Positions 1-10,465 of a stretch of 64,000 nucleotides of DNA are shown here, piece by piece. Made by a program: the position numbers and the translations under genes. The notes under the pieces are model-generated. The model was given only the letters and a program-made list of their open reading frames with translations, did no database searches and was not told the origin of the DNA. Each line of letters begins with the position of its first letter. Within the stretch, counting starts at the first letter, position 1. The DNA comes from Sternotherus odoratus (lineage: Eukaryota; Chordata; Testudines; Kinosternidae): NCBI GenBank assembly GCA_032164245.1, contig JAVMKO010000010.1, forward strand, positions 30,206,189 through 30,270,188. Reading direction: 5' to 3'.

Positions 1-1309
1 AGTGTACATTATAATTTTAGTAATTATAGGATTGCTGTGATAGAAACAGGGATTAAATGGAATGTAAAGCTAATAAACTAAATGCTGTGCAGGAGAAGAC
101 TGAAAATTTGGTTTTTATTGCATATAAAGCCACATTTAGAAGTGTGCAAATCTTCCATAACTAAACCTCAAACCGTTTTATCTAGCTTGCATATTCCAAG
201 TGAGACATACTGTATGGGTTAGAAGCCAGGTGGCACTTGATATTATCCAACAAAACATCAATTTACTTTTCAAAAGGAAGTGTTATATTCTAGCATCCTC
301 CAGATGCTGCCAGTGAGGATTACGACTTGTTTGTGTCTTTCCAGTGGATTAGGTTCAGTTCTTGATGCCTGTTGCTTTTAGTGGGGTACATCCAGTTTCC
401 CTGTGCAAACCATGAGTAAATGGGCCTTAAGCTGGGACTTTCCACAGGGGTTGCGGGGGACACACAAAATTCTGCTCTATGCCTTTCCAGGATGTGGTGG
501 GCCAGCCCAAGCATTATTATTAGCATTGTCCTCAATTTCATTCTCTCTTTTTGCCAATGATCCCAGCCTTGACATGCCATTTGTCCACTTCTCCCACAAA
601 CGGTTCCATGCCTTCTTCCCACATTGCCTCCCGCACATGGAATTGCCCTTCCTGAGCTGATTCCCCATGGCCACTAACCTCTCCTTATTCAGATGTCTCC
701 TGATTATCCACATTTTCCAGGACCCCTACAGGAAGCTAGCCAGCTCTAATGACACAGTCATGGAGTCCTTGGGAATAGTCTTTATATCTCTGACAAACAC
801 AGAACACCCCAGCATTGAATTACTAGGATGTGGTCAAGTGCCACCTACTCACTTTACTTGTTCCCCTTTACTCCACCTCTTTCTCCCTGTATCTTTTTAA
901 AATGCAAGTTCTTTCAGGCAGGTACTGTGTCCACTTTTGTGTTTGTACCACACCTATTGGCAGCTAATAAATAACAATAATAATACAGCTCCTGGATTGT
1001 AATAGCATTTGGGGCATCTCTTCTACATGGAGATTTTGGCCAATGGAGTAGTCGTAAACCTCCCTGGCCATGGCTCTCCCTCACCTCTAAAACTGCAGAT
1101 GAAGTCACTAAAGAATTCTGCTTCACAGCATGCAGAGGATACAGCTTTTTTGTGGCCTGCTCACCTCACCTCAGAACACACGGAGTTTATAATAACTGCA
1201 CCACTTTTGTTAATTAAGAGCCTTCCAACATCACTGAGGAGGGTGGGAGGATTTGTGACCCTTAGAAAGGTTTGACAATGCTATTCATTAAAAATCTCTC
1301 TCATTTTAG
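1..1309 (+). other. TMEM266 intron, 5' part of window
   Basis: This is non-coding sequence upstream of the first visible exon. The open frames on both strands between 320 and 1275 have no recognisable domain. The only repeat I recognise is the MIR-type SINE tail near 900-990. Confidence 0.6.
900..990 (+). repeat. MIR-type SINE tail
   Basis: The sequence runs caagttctttcaggcaggta, then a 'gtgtttgtac' stretch, then an A/T-rich 'aataaataacaataataata' tail. It matches the tail ('tgtaagctctttggggcagg ... gtgtttgtac') also seen at 41.2 kb and, inverted, at 3.8 kb. It is an old, diverged fragment. Confidence 0.55.
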
Positions 1310-1448
1310 GTATTTGATGGTGCTGTAATAATTTTATCCTTGGCTCCAATGGTGGCCTCTACAGTGGCAAATGGCCCAAGCAGTCCTTGGGATGCCATCA
1401 GTCTCATTATCACTCTGAGAATTTGGAGAATTAAGAGAATTATTGATG
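1310..1448 (+). CDS. TMEM266: TMEM266 exon: voltage-sensor S3-S4 segment
   Basis: This is an internal coding exon of TMEM266 (also called HVRP1 or C15orf27), a membrane protein with a voltage-sensor domain related to that of the Hv1 proton channel. The exon begins after a pyrimidine-rich acceptor ending at 1309 and stops before the donor gtaagt at 1449. It starts in phase 0 and ends with one spare base. The translation begins VFDGAVIILSLAPMVAS, which is S3, then a short loop with SPWDAISL, then the S4 stretch IITLRIWRIKRIID with regularly spaced basic residues. The next exon completes the last codon as Ala. Exons for the N-terminus, S1 and S2 lie upstream of the window. The assignment rests on recalled similarity to the mammalian protein and on the four following exons joining in frame. 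Confidence 0.93.
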
Positions 1449-2896
1449 GTAAGTGGAGATTAAACTTGCGATCTTGAGAACCAGTTGTTTCGCTAAGAAA
1501 AGGACTGTAACCCTCGGAATTGCTTTTAGAAAATATCTTTATTGTTTTCCCTCCTCTACATTTTAAAAGCAACGAACAGATATTTAGTGTTGTGACTCCC
1601 ACTGGCGAGAATAGGAATTAATTCCATGGCTCCCTTATGAATCCTTCTTGCAGCTGCTCTTTGCCCACCCCCGGCATCCTCTATCTTGATCCAGTCTACT
1701 TTCAGCTCCTGCCTCTGGTATAACTTTGTCTGATTCCTCATGCTTTCTTTGCATCTTGGAGGTTCCCCACTGAAAGTTTTCCACAAAGCTGTCTATGCTA
1801 TTAATTTGAGCATAATTAATTGTGTGCCAGGGCTGTTTTGACCAGGATTCCAGTACACGCCTCCATTGGGAAGCACTTGGAGCGAAGCGAGCAGCTTGAG
1901 AGTTAAGACAGGAGCAGTGTCTGAGCATGGAAACAAGAATTCAAGGAAGGTGCTATTAGCATAGGTGAAGGACAGTGAGATTTATCATCAAACTGTAAAT
2001 TGTTTTGCTGTCAATGTCAGGAATTCCAGGCTGCAGGGAAGAGGAATGGAAAATGAATGAGACCAAGGCAGGGTCACTTTGCTTCTGTGAGAGAAAGAGC
2101 GTGTCACAGTCACATTTGTGTTCTAGATACTGAGGATGCCCAGGTTCCAAAGGGAGGGAATGCAGCCCTGTATGGTGAAGTACTGAGACCAAAGTTCAGG
2201 ATCTGATTCAGGTTGTGAAGATCATCAAGGAAAAACACTAAAATTTGCATAGTCATTCTGAACAAAGCGTGAGCTGACCTTAACGTGACTTGGTGAAGAT
2301 TTTCAAAGGCATAAATGGCAGGTAGGTGCCCATCTCCTGTTGAAAGTCAAAGGGAGTTAGGTGCCTAACTGCTGTTTGTACCTTTGAAACTTTCACCCTT
2401 AGTCTACTATTTCCCTCAGATAAGTATTTCCTGCACTTGTATTTAGGAGTCGATGTTAAAATGTGTAGAGATCCGGAGTAGCTCTTCTCCTAGAAGCTGG
2501 TGCACAGTCACACTTTTCAAATGCTATCAGGACGTGTGGAAGTAGAGAATGCTCTTGACCATCCATTTAGAAGATCTGTTATAAATGCTAGAATAGATCT
2601 TCATTAGTACAAATGCATTTCAGCTCTAGTTTTGTTCAAACCCTGCTGATGACTCACATCGGAGGTTCTTGTGGTTGCAGGTGATCAAATTCCTTCTCAA
2701 AATAAATGCTATATTTAAATCACAAATTGTGTTTCATGCAGGAATTACTCAATGAAATCCTATGGTCTGTGTTACACAGAAAGTCAGGTCGGATGATCAT
2801 GATGTTTCCCTCTAGTTTTAAAATATATGCAGACATCGCCTCTGATAAGCTTAAACTGCTGCTGAATTTCTTCAAGCACTTGTTTGTTTTTTCCAG
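1449..2896 (+). other. TMEM266 intron, no recognised element
   Basis: An intron of about 1.4 kb. It contains a short stretch near 2310-2400 ('ggagttaggtgcctaactgc') of a kind that recurs near 13.3 kb and is probably an old dispersed repeat. Nothing else is recognisable. Confidence 0.5.
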
Positions 2897-3012
2897 CATA
2901 TGTGCTGCCAGTGAAAGTGGAGATGGAGATGGTGATTCATCAATATGAGAAGGCAAAGGTCATTCAAGATGAACAGCTGGAAAGACTAACCCAGATTTGC
3001 CAAGAACAAGGG
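2897..3012 (+). CDS. TMEM266: TMEM266 exon: post-S4 linker and coiled coil
   Basis: The acceptor ttttttccag ends at 2896 and the donor follows GGG at 3013 (gtaaaa). Joining to the previous exon gives IIDAYVLPVKVEMEM, the exit from S4, followed by a heptad-rich charged helix (YEKAKVIQDEQLERLTQIC) that ends at QEQG. In Hv1-type proteins the helix after S4 forms a dimeric coiled coil, and the same role is likely here. The exon ends in phase 0 and the next exon continues the helix, so no coding sequence appears to be missing across the 12.9 kb intron. Confidence 0.93.
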
Positions 3013-3810
3013 GTAAAAATTCCATTATATTTTTATTTACATGCTGTTTGTCAAAGACACTGGTTTTGTAAAGACTGAAATAGCTCAAATAAGTTGCCAC
3101 AGTCTGAGATTTGAAAAATTATCACTAGGAATTCTATTCAAAGATGACAGACTTCAACTTTAGAATACTCTAGGATGCTAAAGTTTCTAGCTACTTTCAG
3201 GAAATTGCAGCCGATATTGTACTTACCTACCATATGTGAAAAAGACACAACTTTAGAACGTGTATTATCTTCAAACAAACATTTGTTGTTTGACAGGTTG
3301 TCTTTTCCACTTGTTCCTGTAGGTGTGTCTTGTCTTTAAGGGGATAGTAACTTTTTTTCACTTTTAATGGAATAGAATAACTTCAATAACTAATTTATCA
3401 ACTATCGATAAGTCAGATGCTTTTGACCAACTAAAAAATGCTGCAGAAGAAGCTTCTATCTAGTTTCTGGGAGCATCTCAAGGTTATAGGATCTTTGCAG
3501 GTCCAAATTTTTTTAGTAATTCAGTATTAAAGTAAAAGCAAGGTCAATGTTAAAAAAAGAAATTGTCTCAAATGAATATATTTATATTAAAAAACTCAGA
3601 GGGAATAATATCTTTGGAAACACTAGTCTTGGCAGTGAATTAAATATTTTGAATGACTTTTAACAGGCTTTCAAATTCCTTGTTTTAAAATCAGTTATTT
3701 TAGTAGAAAGCAGTCACATACAGTAGGCCTGAGCTAAGTAAAGCATCTAGTTGCTTTTTAAACCAGAAAAAAATTGCTAGCCTATCAAACCTATTGCTGT
3801 AGTTGTAAGT
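3013..3810 (+). other. Intronic sequence, nothing recognised
   Basis: AT-rich intronic DNA downstream of the coiled-coil exon. I see no coding, RNA or repeat signature. Confidence 0.5.
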
Positions 3811-3814
3811 AATT

Positions 3815-4035
3815 TGAATTGTATTGCACTTAGAGGCCCCAACTGAGATCAGGGCCCCTTGTGCAAGGTGCTGTACAAACACACAAAGTGATAGTCAGTC
3901 CCTACTCCAAAGAGCTTACTATCTACATACATATGTCATTCAGAAAGTGGAAGGGAAAAGAAAGGTGAAGTTACTTGCCCAAGGTCACACAACACATCAA
4001 TGGGAAAACTGAGAATCCAGAGCTTGGTCTCCACC
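3815..4035 (-). repeat. MIR-type SINE, minus strand
   Basis: On the plus strand it reads gaggccccaactgagatcag, then 'gtgctgtacaaacacac', 'ccaaagagcttac' and 'cttgcccaaggtcacacaac'. The last is the complement of the conserved MIR core 'gtgtgaccttgggcaa'. The copy is nearly full length apart from the outer end of the head, and it shows that the 'tgtaagctcttt' tail belongs to the same SINE. Confidence 0.75.
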
Positions 4036-4087
4036 TAATAATTAAATTCACCTAGCTACATCATCCAGGCCTAGGTTCCCTGTAAGC

Positions 4088-4933
4088 CAGGGGTGGGGAA
4101 CCTCCAGCCTGCGGGCCTTATACGGCCCGCCAAATCATTCCGTCCGGCACGCGCGGCTCCGCGCTGAAGGTAGGGGCCAGGAAGTGCCTGGGGGAGCCGC
4201 CGGCCGGGGACGCGCACAGGCCGCCAGGTGGGGGCGGCTCCACACTCGGGCCGCCAGGCAGGAGCGGCTCCGCGCTGAAGGTAGGGGCCGGGAAGCGCCT
4301 GGGGGAGCTGCCGGGGCCGCGCGGCCACCATTAGCCGGGCGGCGAAAGGAGGAGCCGAGGGGAGCCGACAATCAAGGGGATGTGGGGGGGAGGCTGGGCT
4401 GGGAGGCAGGCAAGGGGGTGGGGGGGGGAGGCCAGGCTGGGCGGGCGGGGAAGGGGGCAGGAGACTAGGCTGGATGGGGTGGGCGAGGCTTTGGTGGGGG
4501 GGAGGCTGGGCTGGGCGGGTCAGGCATGTGGGGCAGGAGGCTGGGTTGGGAGTGGGAGGGGGGAGGAGGTTAGGTTCGGTAGGATGGGCCGGGCCAGGCA
4601 GGGGTGGAGGAGGAAGGGCGGTTAGATGGGGGGAGGTTGGGTGGGGGTAAAGGAAGGTCACCCCCTACACCCAGGCTGACAGCGGGAGCTGACTGGGGCA
4701 GGCGGCAGGACCCCGGCTGGCAAGGGGCCAGCGGGGGAAACCCCAAAGCAGTGCAGGGCTAAGCACTCTGCCTGCCACTGCTTTGGGGTTTCCCCCGCTG
4801 GCCCCTTGCCAGCTGCGGTCTCAGCTCCCATTGCCAGCCTGGGCTTCCTCCGGGGGGAGGGGGGGGAGCGACCCGCGAATGAGATTATAAATGTCCAAAT
4901 GGCCCTTGACAGAAAAAAGGTTCCCCACCCCTG
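4088..4933. mobile_element. Non-autonomous hAT element, TSD CTGTAAGC
   Basis: The ends are the inverted pair caggggtggggaacct and its complement ttccccacccctg. Both sides carry the perfect 8-bp duplication CTGTAAGC (4080-4087 and 4934-4941), as expected for a hAT transposase. The 846-bp interior is very GC-rich, has an internal duplication ('ctccgcgctgaaggtagggg' near 4156 and 4268) and a perfect 38-bp hairpin near the right end. Long open frames inside (for example a Pro-rich one on the minus strand at 4071-4661) are compositional artefacts. No transposase is present. Confidence 0.9.
4716..4813. repeat. Perfect 38-bp hairpin inside hAT element
   Basis: Arms 4716-4753 and 4776-4813 are exact reverse complements over 38 bp, separated by a 22-base loop. 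The arms contain the run of C/G blocks 'aaaccccaaagc'. Perfect identity in an otherwise decayed repeat is notable. Confidence 0.9.
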
Positions 4934-4949
4934 CTGTAAGCTGTGCAGT

Positions 4950-5222
4950 TGTGCAGAAGGCTGTTTACGACCACGCAGGTCTCCCATCCCAGCCACCTAG
5001 AGCTGCTGGGGAGAAGAGCCCCTCCCCCAGTCCGGACCAGGCTAACGGGAGCTGCCATAGCCAGGGAGAGGAGCCCCTGCCCAGTCCGGACCGGCCCTGC
5101 CAGAGCTGCCGCACCTGGGGAGAGGAGTCCCTCCCCAGGACTCACATATCACCTCCATTTGTGGCACAACAAAATTGATTCCACTCACAGGTGGGAAAAA
5201 TTAGAGGGAACACTCTTCAGGC
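4950..5222. repeat. GC-rich dispersed repeat, unclassified (copy 1)
   Basis: The block contains repeated 'gaggagcccctgcccagtcc'-like units and ends with a segment 'ggtgggaaaaattagaggga' that is shared, in the same orientation, with the repeat ending near 45672. I recall this end as common in turtle genomes but cannot name its class. Confidence 0.45.
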
Positions 5223-5239
5223 CTGTGAAAAATGTTGTG

Positions 5240-5462
5240 TGTTGTGCAACATAGTTAGCTGAACCTAACCCCCACTGTAGACACAGCTAAATGGATGGAA
5301 GAATTCTTCCATTAACCAAGCTGCTTCATCTCAGAGAAGTGAGTTAACTACATAGACAGGAAAACCCCTTCCATCAATGTAGGAAGCATCTGCATTATAG
5401 TACGACACTGGCACAAATGCAGTGCCGTAGATATGTGTCTAGCTGCTGTAGACTAGCCATAC
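5240..5462. repeat. MITE fragment with 'tgtagac' end
   Basis: The segment contains 'cccccactgtagacacagct' and ends 'gctgtagactagccatacct', resembling the 'tgtagacaaggccta' ends of the TIR elements at 13.7 and 58.0 kb. The left end is not clear. Confidence 0.4.
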
Positions 5463-5599
5463 CTAGCAGGAGAAAAAAAACCTTTTGTAGTGATAATGAG
5501 GATGGCTCATTTCAAACACTACAAACTTTTTTTTCCTTCTGCTGATAATAGCTCACCGTAATTGATTAGTTTCTTAGAGTTGGTGTGGCAACCCCCATC

Positions 5600-5757
5600 T
5601 TTTCACACACACAGAACATGAACTATATATCTATATGTATCTTCCTACCTTATGTTCCACTCTGTGCATCTGATGAAGTGGGTTTTAGCCCACGAAAGCT
5701 TATGCCCAAATAAATTTGTTAGTGTCTAAGGTGCCACAAGTACTCCTCATTTTTCCT
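5600..5757 (+). repeat. Dispersed 'tagcccacgaaagctta' repeat
   Basis: The copy contains ctgatgaagtgggttttagc, then ccacgaaagcttatgc, 'caaataaatttgttagt' and 'aaggtgccacaagtactcct'. Three copies of this family occur in the window. I recall it as very abundant in turtles and crocodilians. I am unsure of its formal class. Confidence 0.6.
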
Positions 5758-7236
5758 TCAACTATGAAAACTTAAAAAGTATTGGGCCTTATTCTCTCTC
5801 ACTGTCTTAACATGAGTGAGAGTGGTGTAAAAGGGTCTTAGAGTAAATGAGAATTAGTCCCATTATAACTAATCTTTCACAGTTTGTGTGTGTGTTTTCC
5901 TTCCTTCATTTTTCTAACATTGGACAACAAGAATAAGCCAGTCCCTTTTTCTTTGAATTTGTGACGTTTCACTTTTAGGTTCTCATCCGCTAGCACAAGG
6001 CTAAAGGCTTTAGTTTGAGACACTGCATGGGAATGATTTGATCTTCCTTTTTGTTTTTCAATTAAAATTTCTCTTCACTGGAATGAGAAGAATGAATTTT
6101 AGTTCATGGAAACATTTCTCTTGATCTGAGATTTGGTGAAAGCTTTGTTTTCACAAAAGCTAAATTTTAGGATGTATTTGGCTTGATGGAGGAAACATTT
6201 CAGAAGGAAGCCTCTCATCCTTACCGAGGGAAATCTCCCATTCACTGGGAGTTTTAGTTGTGCAGAAAACACAGGTCAGTTGTCAAGAGAGATGATAGGC
6301 TCATTTCTGTCACTCAGCCCAAGCCAGGCTGAAGCAAGAGACAGGAAGGGCACCACTCAATCACTGGGAGCAAGACAAAGGAAGACATACAGCCTAGAGT
6401 GATGGCAAAGTATCAGAAAACTAGAACAAAGCCCTACAAATGCTCTTTTGCTTATATAGTTAAATACTGTCGAAACCTAGCATCCATAGTCTGTGCTGTA
6501 TTGGTTAGTGCACCCATACATCAAACAAAAAGAAATGTTGCATTACTCAATGGAGTAAATCCACAAAAACAGAATAGGGTCTCTCCTAGCTTCAAGGTGG
6601 CATCAGCTACAGAAGAAATACCTACTAAAGAAAAACGACAGCATACTAATCGCCTTTGTTTTCATATCTTGTATTCCTGACAAACAAATATCCCCGCTAT
6701 ATATTAGGAGCTAAATGCACTAATTTGCCTCAGCATAAGACATGGACACAAGAACTGCATCCTCCCTTCATTAATTGACAGCTTCATAAGCGAGTGGAGA
6801 ATAAGCTGTCGGAAGTATAATAGTCACATTGACATTGTATCTAGTGTGTGGTTGAGAAAACATATCTGAATGTTCTGTAACATCTAAAATTCTGTCCGGC
6901 TTCTGAACACCTGCTTTTACACCATTATTAACGTTTTTAGCACTTTAAATGCAGACCTCTTCTCCTTGGAACTTGCTGGCTTGGAAGTTTGCATTAGTAT
7001 TTTTGAGCTAGCTATGTGGATTTTGCACAGGAAAGTTCCAATAAAAAGAGGCTCCCCTACAATGGTAACATCTGGAAAAGACACATGCAAAGAGGAAAAG
7101 GCATTATTTTTAAGTTTCAAAGCATTGTATATATAGTTAGAGAGTAAAAATATGAGGCAGATCCATAGCCAGAGTAAATTCCCATAGATCCAAAAGAGCT
7201 AGAACAGTTTACACCAGCTGAGGATTTTCCCTATAG

Positions 7237-7237
<1 letters not shown>
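5758..7237. other. Intronic sequence, nothing recognised
   Basis: AT-rich intronic DNA. The open frames here (for example 6399-6680) have no recognisable domain and no splice context that links them to TMEM266. Confidence 0.5.

Positions 7238-7310
<73 letters not shown>
7238..7310. repeat. (TG)n microsatellite
   Basis: An uninterrupted dinucleotide array of 73 bp, about 36 units. Pure arrays of this length are usually polymorphic and can adopt Z-DNA. Confidence 0.98.
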
Positions 7311-7312
<2 letters not shown>

Positions 7313-9354
7313 GGATCAGTGCTGAGCTGCTTATTCAGGCAAAGTACTCAGTGACTTCAGTGAGTTTTGCATGAGTTAGGAGCTCAGGTTTAGTCTAAAG
7401 AATCTGAGAGAAACAGGCGAACTATAGATGGATCTGGTAGTACTGCCTATAGTTAAGGCTGCCTGACATAATCCATTGTAAGACCCTGTGCTTATAATTT
7501 TGCCAAACATTAACCATAGGGCCTGAAATTTTTGATTTCTGCTGTCTGTATCAGGCTGAATTTTTCTGGAAAATTTCATCCAAAATGGCTCAGCAGTTTC
7601 TGAAAAAAAGATTAGGGAAAATATGTTGTTTTGCTCATATTACAAAAAAAATCTGACAATCTTTTCTCTAGTATCCCTTGGTTTTGGAGCAAAATTTTCA
7701 CATTTGGCGGGACAATAGCCTACGTGTCAGGGATGTGCTTTTTGCCATCACTGTGAAAATCTGCCCAAGTTTTAAGCCTTTGAAAAATCACATTTTACAC
7801 ATTATCCATAAAGACTTACTGAGGCTTTGCAGCTAAATTCCCTGAAGATTCCATCCATGCTGAGTACGCGCCAGGCCAGGTTTGAGCAGGGCTTGCCCTG
7901 GAATTATAGCTCTGGACTGCTGCAGGCTAATCCAGGCACCAGGACTGAGAGCAGAGAGACTGTCTCTCCTGTGGTGTCAATGCATCCTGTGCTAGGTCTA
8001 GGCAATGTGGAGGAGGCAGCTGCCTGATTCAAATGCTGAGGGGACAACAGAGAAACCTGGAGATGGGGGCAATGGGAGTAAATTGAGACCAGGAGCTTGG
8101 GGATGAGGGGAGACTAAGCCTGGAGGTGGCAGGAAAGTGGGAAACTAAAATTTGAGCTGGGAAGACTAGGACCAGTTGAGCAAGGAGACTAAGACTGAAA
8201 GTCAAGGGAGAAAGGAGACTGGGGCGGCAAACCTCTGGGGTGAGAGGAAGTAGGTGGGAGAAGCGGAGAGAGACAATGATTTTATGGATACGACATATTC
8301 TGTTTTAAAAAGAGTAAAATGGACAGATCACATTATACCATAGTAAGTTACACGTACAATTTATCTTTTGTAAATGTGTTATAGATCATAGAGCAGATGT
8401 AACAGTGAAGTTTGTTTTTTTAAAAATTACAAGCAGAAAATATACATTTGAATACTGACTTGCTCTTTTAATTACATTTATTTGTATTGAGTGGAGCTGA
8501 CCAGGTGGAGGGAGATTGGCAGATGGTCAGGTATCACATCCATAAAATACATATCCATTCTGGAATGACATAAGAGACATATATTTGCAAACATAAAAAA
8601 GTCTTTCCAGGAAGTACCATGCACTACTATTTTGACCTTTTCAGTGTCCCACTGAAATTGTTTGAATTTCTGGTATTTTATTCAGTCCCCACATGTTAGA
8701 AAAGCTACCAATTGAAAGAGAAGGCATTCAAGGTAGAACTTATTAAAAATACTGACATGACATAACTGCATTATTTCACAAAACTTCAAAAATATTAGAA
8801 CTCACTATAATAAGTATTTATAAAATGGACTAGGTTAGACTATGCACATTGTAATTTCGTAGTAAAGATTATAATGACCCCTCTAAGTTGCAGGTGAAAC
8901 AGTTTTTTATTAGATTACCTTAAAATAAAAAATGAATTAAAAGCTTTTATTCATGGTGCAGATTCAAATCAAGAAAGGTGTAGCTGTAAGTTTGGTGTCA
9001 ACTGTGAGGGAATTTCCATCCCACTACCAGTTCTGGTCATAGATCATCAGTTTATGAACTTTTTTGCATAATTTCCTGCTTAAGAATACTTCAGTTTATT
9101 ATCCAACCAGACTGCGAATACAGTCATGTCACAAGAACTGATTTTCTGTCAAACCATGTAGCATTGGGTTTTTAATCATTATTAAAACCATAACTGTGGA
9201 AGCTAAGATATTTTTTTTAACTTAGTAATTTGTAAAACAGCTGCTAGTTTAATGGCATGGCTATTTAGCTAGTAAAATTACCTATCAGAGAAATAACTTA
9301 TGTTATCCTTTTGCAATAACTTTAATTTATTTCTAACTACCAGTCATTTTCCTA
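7311..9354. other. Intronic sequence with a purine-rich stretch
   Basis: Nothing is recognisable apart from a G/A-rich stretch at about 8030-8280 with loosely repeated 'ggagactaag' and 'ggagactgggg' units. This looks like a degenerate minisatellite or the interior of an old GC-rich repeat. Confidence 0.4.
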
Positions 9355-9845
9355 GTGAATGGCAGGCAGCCAAGGTCATCCTGTATTTCATTCTGACCAT
9401 AAATCATTAGTGTGCAACTGTCTCCTGATTTTTATTGTTACCAACAATGGCTCACCTAATGGAAATAAACATTGGATTGTATCCCAGTGGCAGATGAGTT
9501 TTAGGGCAGGGCATTCTGTACAGACAGCACTAATAGAATTGAGCAGAATTAATGCTGGTGCATTAGACACGAGCTAGCTTCTGGCTTAAGTGTTCATTGA
9601 TCTCTCCAAGGCTCTGTCAATCATACTCTATTGCTGGATTGTTAAAGAGAAGTACCATATGATTCACTGATAATTCTGTCCCGTCTTGATTCTTATGACT
9701 GTTATACAACAATAGACAGGATGGGTGGCACTCTTTATAAATCCAGTCAGATAATGGCAGGTGTTCCCTAGAGTTCCATATTGGTCTCTGTCATTTTATC
9801 TGTTTATAAATAATTACCTAGTGCATTGCATTAAGTGGGGATATG
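9355..9845 (+). pseudogene. L2-like LINE reverse transcriptase fragment
   Basis: Conceptual translation in shifting frames gives short blocks in the order expected of an L2/CR1-clade reverse transcriptase: SFRAGHSVQTALIELS (family pattern GFRPGHST-ETAL), then a degraded IDLSKAL block (family LDLSKAFDTVNH), then GVP followed by a stop and a degraded QGS-LGP motif near 9760. Stops and frameshifts interrupt it. It is an ancient dead copy and not part of TMEM266. Confidence 0.65.
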
Positions 9846-10457
9846 CATTGTAATGCACTGTAATTCTTAGTCTTCCGTTTACAGCCAAAGCATCATTAAT
9901 TGTGTTATAGCAGCATGTACAACTAATTTTGCAAAGGGCAAGTTAGTTTAATTCTCCCAACAATGTAATAACAAGCTTTACAGTCTAGTTATGACTCTTT
10001 GTTAAATCCTTCAGAATGATTGTATAGTTTCAAAAGCCAATCAGAATTTGAAGGCAATATCTCTTAAATCAGTGTAACTATCACCCAAATCACAGGGTTA
10101 AAAAATATTAAGAATCTTGAGACGCTTAATGTTCTGGCTTAGAATTTGCTCAGCCAATGACATAATTGTTCAGTTACTATAGGCTGAAATGGTAAGAAAT
10201 ACTGTGCCAGTATAACACCAGGAAAAAGGTTCGTAACAGAAGAAAGGAGTTGCCTAATCTCACAGAAAATGACCTCAAACCCCTTTTCCTCAATAATGAG
10301 AGCACTAACAATTCCGTCATGTACAACACATTTATTTTACACACCTCAGCACATATAAATATGAAATCCATCTTTACTATAGAAATTCATATTTTAAATA
10401 ACAGTGTAGACATAACAAATTATCCACACTGAGTGAGTTTAAGTTTGGCCAGTCTCC
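9846..10457. other. Intronic sequence, nothing recognised
   Basis: AT-rich intronic DNA between the LINE scrap and the hAT element. No supported feature. Confidence 0.5.
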
Positions 10458-10465
10458 CTTTTACC

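Noticed and set aside
4071..4661. A 196-codon proline-rich frame on the minus strand with overlapping frames on the plus strand
   Set aside because: It lies in a GC-rich hAT element bounded by a perfect 8-bp duplication. The amino-acid composition is that of translated repeat DNA, and similar frames exist on the other strand.
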